A stretch of DNA of 17,194 nucleotides from positions 1 to 17,194 of the forward strand of contig JAHZGA010000021.1 in NCBI GenBank assembly GCA_019421005.1. The letters run 5' to 3'. The stretch is from a bacterium. GTDB lineage: Bacteria > Bacillota_I > Bacilli_A > RF39 > UBA660. This document shows, piece by piece, positions 1 through 7,948 of the stretch. A model generated the notes under the pieces. The model was given only the letters and a program-made list of their open reading frames with translations, searched no databases and was not told the DNA's origin. Position 1 is the first letter of the stretch; each line of letters opens with the position of its first letter. The position numbers were made by a program, and so were the translations under genes.

Positions 1-20
1 TCATGTCATTTCAATAATTA

Positions 21-50
21 AAGAATGTCGAAAATTCCGACATTCTTTTT
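21..50 (+). terminator. Intrinsic terminator of a + strand gene left of the window
   Basis: A perfect 10-bp stem (AAGAATGTCG at 21-30 with CGACATTCTT at 38-47) and a 7-nt loop are followed by T residues on the + strand. The minus-strand side lacks a T run, so it most likely ends a + strand gene lying outside the window. Confidence 0.75.
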
Positions 51-108
51 AAAATTGCTCTTTTATAATATCATTACAACTATTAAACTCAAGATTATAT
101 ATTTATTA

Positions 109-134
109 AAAAAAGATTAGAACTAATCTTTTTT
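109..134 (-). terminator. Terminator of the 299-residue protein gene, overlapping its stop codon
   Basis: An 11-bp stem (109-119 with 124-134) closes a GUUC loop. On the minus strand it runs into a run of T. The TAG stop at 123-125 lies inside the hairpin. The symmetric A/T flanks also allow it to act on the + strand. Confidence 0.75.
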
Positions 135-1022
135 AACTGGTGTAAGTTTTAATACTTTTCCATCTTCTTCACTTAAGTTTTCTAAACGTTCTTCAAATTT
201 TCTTTGTTTTTTTTCTAAAGTATTAGATCTTTTTTCAACATTTCTACTTGTAGCTATCACATCTTCATCTTCAAGAAAATCAAATTTTTTATTAGAACGA
301 ATACTTTCAATTAAACCATTTCCGTTAGAAATTTTTTCTTTTATTTTAATGTAATCTAATGGATTAACATCTTTAAAAATTCCATATAAATTTATAAGAT
401 CTTCAATATTTACATTTTCAGCTTCTTTATTTACTTCAAGAATTTTTAATAATACATTTGAAGTTAAAACCATATCACATTTATTAGTTTCATCTAAATT
501 AATTACATCAGATGATAATTTTTCAATTTCATCTAGAAAAATAAATAATTTTAACATAGCTGAATTATGTAAATCTTCAGCTTTAAAATTTTCAAACATT
601 TCCCTTTTTTCATTAAAATATTTTATTTCTTGTTCTAATGTTTCACTATTATCTTCTATTTTTTGTTTAAATTGTTCTATCTGATTATTTAATATATTTT
701 TAGAATTCATTTTTTCAATATGTTGTTCAAAATTTTTATCATTTTCATTTTCACATGGAACATTACCATATAATTTTTTATATTGCATTAATTTCAAAAC
801 TTTATTATTCTTTTCAAGACAATCAGAAATAGAAAATAAAATTCCACATGTTATTCCCATTGAAATTAACATATTTGCTGTGTTAGATAAAAGGGGAAAA
901 GATGTCATTCCTAGAAGTATTACTATACATCCTAATATTCTACCTAAACATTTATATTTTATAAATTTCTTTTCTTCTTTTAATTCTTCATAGTTTAATT
1001 TACTTAAATCTTTTTTTGCCAT
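123..1022 (-). CDS. Uncharacterised membrane-associated coiled-coil protein
   Basis: I do not recognise this 299-residue protein. It starts with a charged segment (1-25), followed by two hydrophobic segments near residues 26-46 and 50-68 that look like a transmembrane hairpin. The rest is soluble and rich in Glu, Lys and Asn, with coiled-coil character around 100-150 and 260-290. Both termini would lie on the same side of the membrane, most likely the cytoplasm. The ATG follows an AGGAAG ribosome site at proper spacing. A good promoter in the 60-bp gap to mutL shows it can be transcribed alone, though no terminator separates it from mutL and read-through is likely. No enzymatic motif is visible and there is no evidence that it acts in DNA repair. 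Confidence 0.75.
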   Translation of the reverse strand: MAKKDLSKLNYEELKEEKKFIKYKCLGRILGCIVILLGMTSFPLLSNTANMLISMGITCGILFSISDCLEKNNKVLKLMQYKKLYGNVPCENENDKNFEQHIEKMNSKNILNNQIEQFKQKIEDNSETLEQEIKYFNEKREMFENFKAEDLHNSAMLKLFIFLDEIEKLSSDVINLDETNKCDMVLTSNVLLKILEVNKEAENVNIEDLINLYGIFKDVNPLDYIKIKEKISNGNGLIESIRSNKKFDFLEDEDVIATSRNVEKRSNTLEKKQRKFEERLENLSEEDGKVLKLTPVKKD

Positions 1023-1047
1023 CTACATCTTCCTTTCGTGCTTAAGT

Positions 1048-1076
1048 ATTCTAACACATTTTAATATTTTTTGCAA
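1048..1076 (-). promoter_or_regulatory. Sigma-A-type promoter of the 299-residue protein gene
   Basis: Reading the minus strand, TTGCAA (1071-1076) and TAGAAT (1048-1053) are separated by 17 bp, with a TGT just before the -10 box (extended -10). Expected transcription start is about 20 nt before the ATG. Confidence 0.6.
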
Positions 1077-1082
1077 ATTTAA

Positions 1083-2864
1083 TTAAAATCCACTTCTTTT
1101 AAATAATTTTTCTAAATCATAATTAGAATAAAATATTATAGTTGGTCTACCATGTGGGCAATTATAAGGATTATCACATTTTCTTAAATCATTAATCATA
1201 TATTCTAATTCTTCAGTACTTATACTTTCATTAGCTTTTATAGCTAGTTTACAACTCATCATAGTTGCAACTGCTTCATTAAATTTTACTAATGAAAAAT
1301 TGTTTTCTTTTTCTAAAATAATTTCAATTATTTTTTTAATAATCTCTTCTTCATAACCAGTTGGTAACCAAGTTGGATGAGCTTTAATAATAATTGAGTT
1401 TATTCCAAATTCTGATATATCAAATCCTAAATTTTTTAATATATCAAAGTTTTCTTTTAAAATAATAAATTCATTATTAGAAAATTCTAATGTTATAGGA
1501 AATAATAAAGAAGTTTTTTCTTTAGGTGGATTACCTAATTTTTCTTTATAAAATTCATAATTTATTCTTTCTTTAGCAGCATGTTGATCAATTAAATACA
1601 TTCCTAATTCATTTTGACAAATAATATATGTTCCATGAACAACACCAACAATGTATAATTCAGGTAAATCTTTTTTTTCTATTATTTCATTATCTAATTC
1701 ATCATCTATAACTAATTCTTCATCTAAAATTAATTCATCATTTATAATTAATTCTTCAGTGTTATCAAATTTATCATAATTTTCTTCAGTTTCAGCTACC
1801 CTATTTAAATCAATTGTTAATTCTTCATAATTAGGTTTTTGATAAGTTTGTTCATTTTTTATTTCAACTTGAGGAATTAAAATTCTTTCTTTTAAAGCTT
1901 TTTTAATCATTCTTTCAATTAATGAAGTTAATTCATCTAATTTACTTAATTTAATATCCATTTTAGTTGGATGGATATTAACATCAACAATTGTTGGGTC
2001 AACTGTTATATTTAAAACTACTACTGGATATCTATTATCAGGTTTATATGAGTGATAACTATCATTAATTATTCTATTTAATTCCATATTTCTAACAACT
2101 CTATTATTAACTAATGTTACCATGTTATTTCTATTAGAACGATGTACTTCTGGCAAACTAATATATCCTTCAACACTATAATCATCATTATTACCTTTAA
2201 TTTTAATCATTTTTTTAGCTATATTAACACCATAAACTGCTTGAATTGTTTTTAATAAATTAGAACTTCCATCAGTTTTTAATAAAACTTTTTCATTATT
2301 AATTAAAGTAAAACGAATATTAGGAAATGAAAGTGCTAGTTTATTGACATAATCAGTTATATTAGCTAATTCAGTATATAAACTCCTCATATGTTTTAAT
2401 CTAGCTGGAGTATTATAAAATAGATCATTTACTTCAATACTTGTCCCTTTTCTTGAACTGCTATTTTTAATTTCTTTTATTCTTCCACCATTTAAATGAA
2501 TTTCTGTTCCAATTGTTCCGGTACTTGTTTTTAAAACAATATTGCTAACACTGGAAATTGCCGCTAGGGCTTCTCCTCTAAACCCTAATGTTTCAATATG
2601 AAATAAATCATCTTCATCTTCTATTTTACTAGTAGCATGTCTAGAAAACGCTAAAGTGGCATCTTCTTTATTCATACCAATTCCATTATCAGTTACTTTT
2701 ATCATTTTAGTTCCTGAATCAATTAACATTATTTCTATTTCATCACTTAAAGCATCTATACTATTTTCAACTAATTCTTTAACTACTGAAGCACATTTTT
2801 CAACTACCTCTCCAGCAGCAATTTTATTAGCCAAAATTTCATCCATTACTTTTATTTTACTCAT
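1083..2864 (-). CDS. mutL: DNA mismatch repair protein MutL (endonuclease-type)
   Basis: MutL couples mismatch recognition by MutS to strand removal. The N-terminal GHKL ATPase signatures are all present: NKIAAGEVVE, KELVENSIDA, DNGIGM, TLGFRGEALAAISSV and the FYNTPAR segment. A variable acidic linker (about 350-400) leads to the dimerisation/endonuclease domain with DQHAAKERINYE starting at D426, SCKLAIKANE and CPHGRP (569-574), the metal-binding set of MutL proteins that nick DNA, as in organisms without MutH. Length 593 is typical. One small deviation is Cys instead of the usual Pro in the EKCASVV segment. The ATG at 2862-2864 has AAGGAGG 7 nt upstream, embedded in the last codons of uvrC, and the two frames overlap by 8 bp, which implies translational coupling. 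mutS is not in the window. Confidence 0.97.
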   Translation of the reverse strand: MSKIKVMDEILANKIAAGEVVEKCASVVKELVENSIDALSDEIEIMLIDSGTKMIKVTDNGIGMNKEDATLAFSRHATSKIEDEDDLFHIETLGFRGEALAAISSVSNIVLKTSTGTIGTEIHLNGGRIKEIKNSSSRKGTSIEVNDLFYNTPARLKHMRSLYTELANITDYVNKLALSFPNIRFTLINNEKVLLKTDGSSNLLKTIQAVYGVNIAKKMIKIKGNNDDYSVEGYISLPEVHRSNRNNMVTLVNNRVVRNMELNRIINDSYHSYKPDNRYPVVVLNITVDPTIVDVNIHPTKMDIKLSKLDELTSLIERMIKKALKERILIPQVEIKNEQTYQKPNYEELTIDLNRVAETEENYDKFDNTEELIINDELILDEELVIDDELDNEIIEKKDLPELYIVGVVHGTYIICQNELGMYLIDQHAAKERINYEFYKEKLGNPPKEKTSLLFPITLEFSNNEFIILKENFDILKNLGFDISEFGINSIIIKAHPTWLPTGYEEEIIKKIIEIILEKENNFSLVKFNEAVATMMSCKLAIKANESISTEELEYMINDLRKCDNPYNCPHGRPTIIFYSNYDLEKLFKRSGF

Positions 2865-4626
2865 TCTTATCCTCCTTATTTAGAAATTCTTTTAAATTTA
2901 TAGCTACTTTATTTGTTAGTATTTCTTCTAATTCTTCTATTGAAGCATTTTTCATATTAGTTATGTTTTTATACTTTTTAATTAATTTCTTTTTTCTTTT
3001 TGGTCCAATCCCTTCTATAGCATCTAAAACACTTGTAAGACTTCCTTTACTTCTTATTTGTTTATGATAATTAATTGTAAAGTTATGTACTTCATCTTGC
3101 ATTCTTTCTAAATAATAAAATAAGTTACTTCTTTTATCAATTGGAATAACTTGTATAGGATCATTTGCTAATAGAGCTTCAGTTGCATGATGATTATCTT
3201 TTTTTAATCCAACAACTGGTATATTTAGTTTCAAGTTATTTATTACTTCTCTTGCAACATTTATTTGCCCTATACCTCCATCTACAATAATTAAATCAGG
3301 TTTAGTTAAATTGTTCATTAAAACTCTATAGTATCTTCTATAAATTACTTCTCTCATAGTGTTATAATCATCATTTTTATCTACAGTTATTTTATATTTT
3401 CGATATTCATTTTTAGCTTTCATTCCGTTAATAAATACAACCATTCCAGATACATTAAAGTTACCAAATAAATTAGAGTTATCAAATATTTCAATTCGGT
3501 CTAATTTATCTAAATTTAAAATATGCATTAATTCTTCATTTGCTCCGATTGTTTTTTCTTCATCTTTTTTTATTAAGTCAAATTGTTCTTTTAACGCAAT
3601 TGAAGCATTTGTAGAAGCCATATTAACTATTTTAGCTTTTGTTCCTTTTAATGGTTTTTTAACTTTTACATTTAGATATTGTTCTAATAAGTTATCATCA
3701 ACAATATCAGGAACTAGAATTTCTTTAGGTAATAATATTCTATCATAGAATTTAGCAATATATCTTGTTAATTCTTCATCTTCATTATCTATTAAAGGAA
3801 TTATTTTAGAATGACGTTCTACTATTTTACCAGTTCTAATGAATAAAACTTGAATACTTAAGTAACCTTTATCTACATAGTAACCAAAAACATCTCGGTT
3901 AATATCATCGTTTATTTCTACTTTTTGTTTTGCTAAAGTTATATTAATATAATCTAATAATTCTTTTAGTTCCAAAGCTTTTTCATAATTCATTTTTTGA
4001 CTTTCTTCATTCATTTGTTTAGTTATTTTTTCGGTAACTAAAGTTTGGTCCCCTTTTAAAAATCTAATAATGTCATTTTTCATTTTGTTTATTTTATCTT
4101 GCTCTACTTCATTAGTGCAGTAACCTAGACATTGATTAATGTGGTAATATAAACATGGTTTTTTTTGATATGTTTGACATTTTCTTAAAGGATATATTTG
4201 ATTTAATAAATTAACAGTTTTTCTAGCTGCTGTTACATTAGGATATGGTCCATATAAGTAGTTATGTGATTTTTTTCTTTTTATATTTCTAACTACAGAT
4301 AGTCGTGGTACTTCTTCATTAGTTAGTTCAATATAAGGATAACTTTTATCATCTCTTAATAAGATATTATATTTAGGGTCATATTTTTTTATCAAGTTAA
4401 GTTCCAAAATTAAACTTTCTGTTTCACTACCAACAACAATATATTCAAAATCAGTTATTTCATGTACTAATTTAGCAGTTTTTCCTGTATGTTTTCCTCT
4501 AAAGTAGGAACTTAATCTATTTTTTAGTTTTTTTGCTTTTCCTACATAGATAACAATATTATCTTTATTTTTCATTAAGTAACATCCAGGTAAATTAGGT
4601 ACAAGTGAAAGTTTTTCTTTTAACAT
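2857..4626 (-). CDS. uvrC: Excinuclease ABC subunit C (UvrC)
   Basis: UvrC makes both incisions in nucleotide excision repair after UvrAB damage recognition. Domain order is complete: GIY-YIG nuclease (PGCYLM at 13-18, IYVGKAKKLKNR at 26-37), a cysteine group C150/C158/C166/C170 as in the Fe-S-binding UvrC proteins, a UVR helical hairpin around MNYEKALELKELLDYI, the RNase H-like 5'-incision domain (EIFDNSN with D382, then IIVDGG) and a C-terminal helix-hairpin-helix (EGIGPKRKKK, about 535-555). Length 589 is normal. The ATG has an AGAGGCG site upstream. It is the first gene of a uvrC-mutL operon and its final codons carry the mutL ribosome site. It is transcribed divergently from the YigZ-family gene over a 76-bp gap. 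Confidence 0.97.
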   Translation of the reverse strand: MLKEKLSLVPNLPGCYLMKNKDNIVIYVGKAKKLKNRLSSYFRGKHTGKTAKLVHEITDFEYIVVGSETESLILELNLIKKYDPKYNILLRDDKSYPYIELTNEEVPRLSVVRNIKRKKSHNYLYGPYPNVTAARKTVNLLNQIYPLRKCQTYQKKPCLYYHINQCLGYCTNEVEQDKINKMKNDIIRFLKGDQTLVTEKITKQMNEESQKMNYEKALELKELLDYINITLAKQKVEINDDINRDVFGYYVDKGYLSIQVLFIRTGKIVERHSKIIPLIDNEDEELTRYIAKFYDRILLPKEILVPDIVDDNLLEQYLNVKVKKPLKGTKAKIVNMASTNASIALKEQFDLIKKDEEKTIGANEELMHILNLDKLDRIEIFDNSNLFGNFNVSGMVVFINGMKAKNEYRKYKITVDKNDDYNTMREVIYRRYYRVLMNNLTKPDLIIVDGGIGQINVAREVINNLKLNIPVVGLKKDNHHATEALLANDPIQVIPIDKRSNLFYYLERMQDEVHNFTINYHKQIRSKGSLTSVLDAIEGIGPKRKKKLIKKYKNITNMKNASIEELEEILTNKVAINLKEFLNKEDKNE

Positions 4627-4644
4627 AATATCGCCTCTTAATTA

Positions 4645-4650
4645 ATTATA
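4645..4650 (-). promoter_or_regulatory. Probable -10 box of the uvrC-mutL operon
   Basis: A consensus TATAAT on the minus strand lies 18 bp before the uvrC ATG. No good -35 box is seen at 16-18 bp (best is TTTCAT at 4668-4673). The predicted leader is only about 10-15 nt. Confidence 0.45.
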
Positions 4651-4658
4651 ACTTATAT

Positions 4659-4687
4659 TTGCTAAAAATGAAATAATTAGTTATAAT
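4659..4687 (+). promoter_or_regulatory. Promoter of the YigZ-family gene
   Basis: TTGCTA (4659-4664) and TATAAT (4682-4687) are exactly 17 bp apart. The start point expected 7-8 nt later falls on the weak GGTGAT ribosome site, leaving a leader of about 10 nt. Confidence 0.65.
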
Positions 4688-4702
4688 TAAATTGGTGATT
4701 TT

Positions 4703-5281
4703 ATGTTTACTATTGAAAATAATGTAACTAATGAATATATTATTAATAAATCAAGGTTTATTACTAAAATATATAAAGTTAATGATATTAATGAAGTTAA
4801 TAATTATTTAAATATAGCTAAAAATGAATATAAAGACGCGACTCATATTTGTTATGCTTATGTTATTAATGATAATTTTAAATGTTTTGATGATGGTGAA
4901 CCTAGCAAAACTGCTGGTATTCCTATTTTAAATGTTTTAGTTAAAAACAATTTAAATTATATATTATGTATTGTTATTAGATATTTTGGGGGAATTAAAT
5001 TAGGAAGTGGTGGTTTAATAAGGGCTTATAAAAATTCTTGTTCTTCAGCGCTTGATAAGTGTCTTATTAAAGAAATTAAATATGGTAAATTAGTTAAGAT
5101 TGTTTTTAATTATGATAACTTAAAAAATGTAGATTATTTATTAAAAGATGTTAAAATTATTGATAAATATTATAACAATGATATCACTTATATTTTTGAA
5201 ATTGATGATGATTTATTAAATGTTTTATATGATAAATTAAGTAATTATAATATTGATATTATTAAAAAAATTATTGTTTAA
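4703..5281 (+). CDS. YigZ/IMPACT family protein
   Basis: The N-terminal UPF0029 (IMPACT) domain is clear: SRFITKIYKV near residue 17, DATHICYAYV, DDGEPSKTAGIPIL, then IVIRYFGGIKLGSGGLIRAY around 95-115. The C-terminal 60 residues form the smaller ferredoxin-like domain typical of YigZ. Length 192 is close to the family norm of about 200. In eukaryotes IMPACT restrains the Gcn2 kinase. The bacterial role is not settled, though a ribosome or nucleic-acid role is often suggested. It is a single-gene unit with its own promoter and a hairpin terminator, divergent from uvrC and convergent with the next gene. The ATG at 4703 is supported by GGTGAT upstream, a weak site. Confidence 0.9.
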   Translation: MFTIENNVTNEYIINKSRFITKIYKVNDINEVNNYLNIAKNEYKDATHICYAYVINDNFKCFDDGEPSKTAGIPILNVLVKNNLNYILCIVIRYFGGIKLGSGGLIRAYKNSCSSALDKCLIKEIKYGKLVKIVFNYDNLKNVDYLLKDVKIIDKYYNNDITYIFEIDDDLLNVLYDKLSNYNIDIIKKIIV

Positions 5282-5307
5282 AAAAGCTTTCAAATGAAAG
5301 TTTTTTT
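5281..5307. terminator. Bidirectional terminator between convergent genes
   Basis: CTTTC (5287-5291) pairs with GAAAG (5296-5300) across an AAAT loop. The stem is extended by a G-T pair and five A-T pairs and is followed by T on the + strand and also by T on the minus strand. It starts at the last base of the YigZ-family stop codon and can serve the convergent minus-strand gene as well. Confidence 0.65.
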
Positions 5308-5314
5308 AGTTTCT

Positions 5315-5350
5315 ATTCCCCAAAATCAAAAAAATGTGTTTTTGGGGAAT
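5315..5350. repeat. Perfect 11-bp inverted repeat in the convergent gap
   Basis: ATTCCCCAAAA (5315-5325) pairs exactly with TTTTGGGGAAT (5340-5350) around a 14-nt A-rich loop. Neither strand has a T run after it, so it is not a standard intrinsic terminator. Its CCCC/GGGG core stands out in this AT-rich background. Confidence 0.75.
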
Positions 5351-5394
5351 ATAAATATTGAAGTATATATTAATTAACAATTTTTTATTAATAA

Positions 5395-6456
5395 CTATTT
5401 TTCAATATATATACATTTTAAATATCTACCTTGTCCTTTAATATATATAGGACAGGCTACAATTTTTTGTTTTATAAGTTCTTCATTAATTAAGCCAAAG
5501 ATAATATGCCACACTTCATTTAAAGTATCTTTTATTGGTACATCATTTAAATTAGAAGTTATTTTAAGATTTTTTATTTTTCTAAATATATTATTTAAAT
5601 CATTTCTTATTAAGTCCATTATATTTTTTCCAATTATATTTTGTTCTTTATTAGATAATATTGGAACATTTATTTTTCCATTTTTCATATATCCAATATT
5701 TTCTAATAGTTCAATGGTTTTAAAATCATTTACTTTATTTAAAATAACATTTTCAAGTTTTAATTTTAATTCATCCTGATTATTTTTAATTAGAAACATA
5801 TATTCATCAAGACATTTAAATGTTGGTAAATTCATTTGTTTCATTCTAAAATATCTAAAAAAATCTATTCTGTTTCCATCAGTATCTCCAAAACTATTAA
5901 AGGTTACTTTATTACATTTGAATTTATTATTACTACAAAGTAATTTTGAACTATAATTGTTTACAAAATCATTATCTTCATAACCTATTATAATATAATC
6001 TCTATTTCCAGGGTTAATTTTATGGAATGTAACTAAATCATATTTTGCTAAATAATCAAAGGCATAATTATCAAAAACACCATTACATAAAATATGATAT
6101 AATTCTTCTTTTGTATAATTTAAATCTTTTATATTTATTTTATTTACCAAAGATGATATATCATCATTAATTTCATTTATAATAATTTTAATATCTTCTT
6201 TATAAAAACATGGAAAATTAACCTTATACTGACCTTTTATGTTTTTTGTTAATGCTTTAATATTAATCAATCCTTTTAAAATATAATTCATTTCTTCAAT
6301 TTCAATATTTATTTTTTTAGATAAGCTTTCTTTTGTTTCTAAATAAGGTTCTTTTGCTATAAAGTAAATCATTTTTTTAACATTTTTTCTATCTAAAAAA
6401 TATGATGGGTTATATATGTCATAATCGCCTAAATCATTAAAATAATAAATATTCAT
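5395..6456 (-). CDS. Uncharacterised protein with possible N-terminal winged helix
   Basis: I cannot assign this 353-residue protein to a named family. Residues about 25-80 (a helix with KKMIYFIAKEPYL, then TKESLSKKINIEIEEMNYIL, then a short basic strand) look like a winged helix-turn-helix, suggesting DNA binding. The remainder is mixed alpha/beta with a conserved-looking centre (NSFGDTDGNRIDFFRYFRMK around 185-205) and an N/I/K-rich C-terminal half. There is no signal peptide or membrane segment. The ATG has AAGAGG at good spacing. It begins 22 bp after the CYTH-like gene stop and is probably co-transcribed with it, so the two may act together, for example as a regulator and an enzyme. Function unknown; it could equally be a nucleotide-responsive regulator or a DNA-processing accessory protein. 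Confidence 0.75.
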   Translation of the reverse strand: MNIYYFNDLGDYDIYNPSYFLDRKNVKKMIYFIAKEPYLETKESLSKKINIEIEEMNYILKGLINIKALTKNIKGQYKVNFPCFYKEDIKIIINEINDDISSLVNKINIKDLNYTKEELYHILCNGVFDNYAFDYLAKYDLVTFHKINPGNRDYIIIGYEDNDFVNNYSSKLLCSNNKFKCNKVTFNSFGDTDGNRIDFFRYFRMKQMNLPTFKCLDEYMFLIKNNQDELKLKLENVILNKVNDFKTIELLENIGYMKNGKINVPILSNKEQNIIGKNIMDLIRNDLNNIFRKIKNLKITSNLNDVPIKDTLNEVWHIIFGLINEELIKQKIVACPIYIKGQGRYLKCIYIEK

Positions 6457-6478
6457 TATATCTACCTCTTATATTTTT

Positions 6479-6961
6479 CTACTTAACTTCATTATTTATT
6501 GTTTCAGATATAATTTTATATATCTCATCAACTGCTGTTTTTTCTCCTTCTATTGCTATTACATACATTACTTCAGGTTCAAAATATTCATCAATTTCAA
6601 ACGTTACATTTCCTTTTTTATAAACCATACGTTTTCTATTAAGATGTTTAATTTTTTTATAACCTAAAATATCTAAAATAGAATTAATTGCATTTCTATT
6701 TAAATCAGTTATTGGTAAAGGTATAGTTTCCCTTGAATTTTTTAAAACTTCATCTTTATCATTTTCATCTTTAAAATCTAAAATAATTTCATCGCCATTT
6801 TCAGTAGTTTTTTTAGTAATACGCGCTAGAACATTATTGTTACTAGTAAACAGTTCCCTTATTTGAGAATTTTCTTCAATTTTTTTATATCCTTCTTTTT
6901 CACAATATTCTATATAAGGTTTTATACTTTTAACAATAAAACTGTATTCATATTCCATCAT
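6479..6961 (-). CDS. CYTH-like (adenylate cyclase IV/thiamine-triphosphatase superfamily) protein
   Basis: This 160-residue protein resembles the CYTH/triphosphate tunnel fold, whose members hydrolyse or cyclise triphosphates with a metal held by acidic residues inside a beta barrel. Support: N-terminal E3/E5 near the usual ExExK position, alternating charged strands (R47, K50/K51, D62, K64), a basic strand RKRMVYKKG (109-117), then VTFEIDEYFEPEVMYVIAIEGE (119-140), which matches the closing strands of CYTH proteins. The ExExK lysine is not in place (sequence EYEYS), so activity is uncertain. The first ATG sits 8 nt after GGAGG; a second Met follows directly. It leads a two-gene operon with a strong extended -10 promoter. 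Family assignment is moderate and the substrate cannot be read from the sequence. Confidence 0.65.
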   Translation of the reverse strand: MMEYEYSFIVKSIKPYIEYCEKEGYKKIEENSQIRELFTSNNNVLARITKKTTENGDEIILDFKDENDKDEVLKNSRETIPLPITDLNRNAINSILDILGYKKIKHLNRKRMVYKKGNVTFEIDEYFEPEVMYVIAIEGEKTAVDEIYKIISETINNEVK

Positions 6962-6988
6962 TTTATCATCCTCCGTAATATAGTTATA

Positions 6989-7017
6989 ATAATATCATAA
7001 TATTATTTATTATTCAA
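6989..7017 (-). promoter_or_regulatory. Promoter of the CYTH-like operon
   Basis: On the minus strand TTGAAT (7012-7017) and TATTAT (6989-6994) are 17 bp apart, with TGA before the -10 box (extended -10). The leader would be about 20 nt and contains the GGAGG site. Confidence 0.65.
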
Positions 7018-7024
7018 TACTATT

Positions 7025-7054
7025 AAAAAAACTTTCCTTTTTTGGAAAGTTTTT
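7025..7054 (-). terminator. Terminator of rpsB-tsf
   Basis: ACTTTCC (7031-7037) pairs with GGAAAGT (7044-7050), extended by A-T pairs. On the minus strand it ends in a run of six or more T. The tsf TAA stop (7053-7055) touches the hairpin base. Confidence 0.85.
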
Positions 7055-7925
7055 AGTTACCCATTTGTTTTGCAACTTCTTCAGCAAAATTTTCTTCTCT
7101 TTTTTCCATTCCTTCGCCAACTTCATAACGAATCATGTTAATAATTTTACTGTTGTTATTTTTAGCAAATGTTGCAACTGTAATATCGCCATCTTTTACA
7201 AATGGTTGTTCTTCTAAACAAATTTCTTTATAGTATTTTGCTATACGTCCTTCAACCATTTTTTCAGCAATATTTTCAGGTTTTCCTTCATTAAGAGCTT
7301 GCTCTTTTAAAACCATTCTTTCTTTTTCTAATTCTTCACTTGGTACATCTTCTTTAGTAATATAAGTAGGACGCATTGCAGCTGAATGCATTGCTATATC
7401 TTTAGCAACTTCTTCATTATCACCTTCAACTACAGTAATAACAGCAATTTTTCCTCCCATATGAATATATGAACCAAATGTTTCATTAGAATTTTTTTCT
7501 AATTTAGTAAATCTTCTGAAATTTAATTTTTCACCTATTTTAGCTGTTTTAGCAATTATTAAATCATTGATTGTAGTTCCATCAACTTCAACATTTAAAA
7601 CATCTTCAGTTGTTTTTACATCATTAGATATAATTGCTTCTAAAATAGTATTAAATAATTCTTTAAATTCTTCATTTTTAGCAACAAAGTCTGTTTCAGA
7701 ATTCATTTCAGCTATAACAGCTTTATTATCCTTAATTAAAATTCCAGCTAAACCTTCAGCTGCGATTCTTTCGGCTTTTTTAGCAGCTTTAGAAATACCT
7801 TTTTCTCTTAACCAATCAATAGATGCCTCTATGTTTCCATCATTTGCTTCTAAAGCTTTTTTACAATCTAACATTCCAGCTCCGGTTTTTTCTCTTAAAT
7901 CTTTTACCATTGCAGCAGTTATCAT
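7053..7925 (-). CDS. tsf: Elongation factor Ts
   Basis: EF-Ts recycles EF-Tu by exchanging GDP for GTP in the cytoplasm. The N-terminal UBA-like domain is unmistakable (MVKDLREKTGAGMLDCKKAL from residue 6), followed by KKAERIAAEG and the core motif ETDFVAKNEEF, then the two dimerisation/EF-Tu-binding subdomains including HMGGKIAVI. Length 290 is normal for Bacillota. The start follows an AGAAGG site. It lies 23 bp downstream of rpsB in the conserved rpsB-tsf order with no promoter between, so the genes are co-transcribed and end at the hairpin overlapping the stop codon. Confidence 0.98.
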   Translation of the reverse strand: MITAAMVKDLREKTGAGMLDCKKALEANDGNIEASIDWLREKGISKAAKKAERIAAEGLAGILIKDNKAVIAEMNSETDFVAKNEEFKELFNTILEAIISNDVKTTEDVLNVEVDGTTINDLIIAKTAKIGEKLNFRRFTKLEKNSNETFGSYIHMGGKIAVITVVEGDNEEVAKDIAMHSAAMRPTYITKEDVPSEELEKERMVLKEQALNEGKPENIAEKMVEGRIAKYYKEICLEEQPFVKDGDITVATFAKNNNSKIINMIRYEVGEGMEKREENFAEEVAKQMGN

Positions 7926-7948
7926 TTAATTACCTTCTTTCTTAAAGA

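Noticed and set aside
2656..2883. + strand ORF of 75 codons opposite mutL
   Set aside because: Antisense shadow of the conserved MutL ATPase domain, no ribosome site or homology.
7567..7929. + strand ORF of 120 codons opposite tsf
   Set aside because: Shadow of EF-Ts; composition mirrors the real gene.
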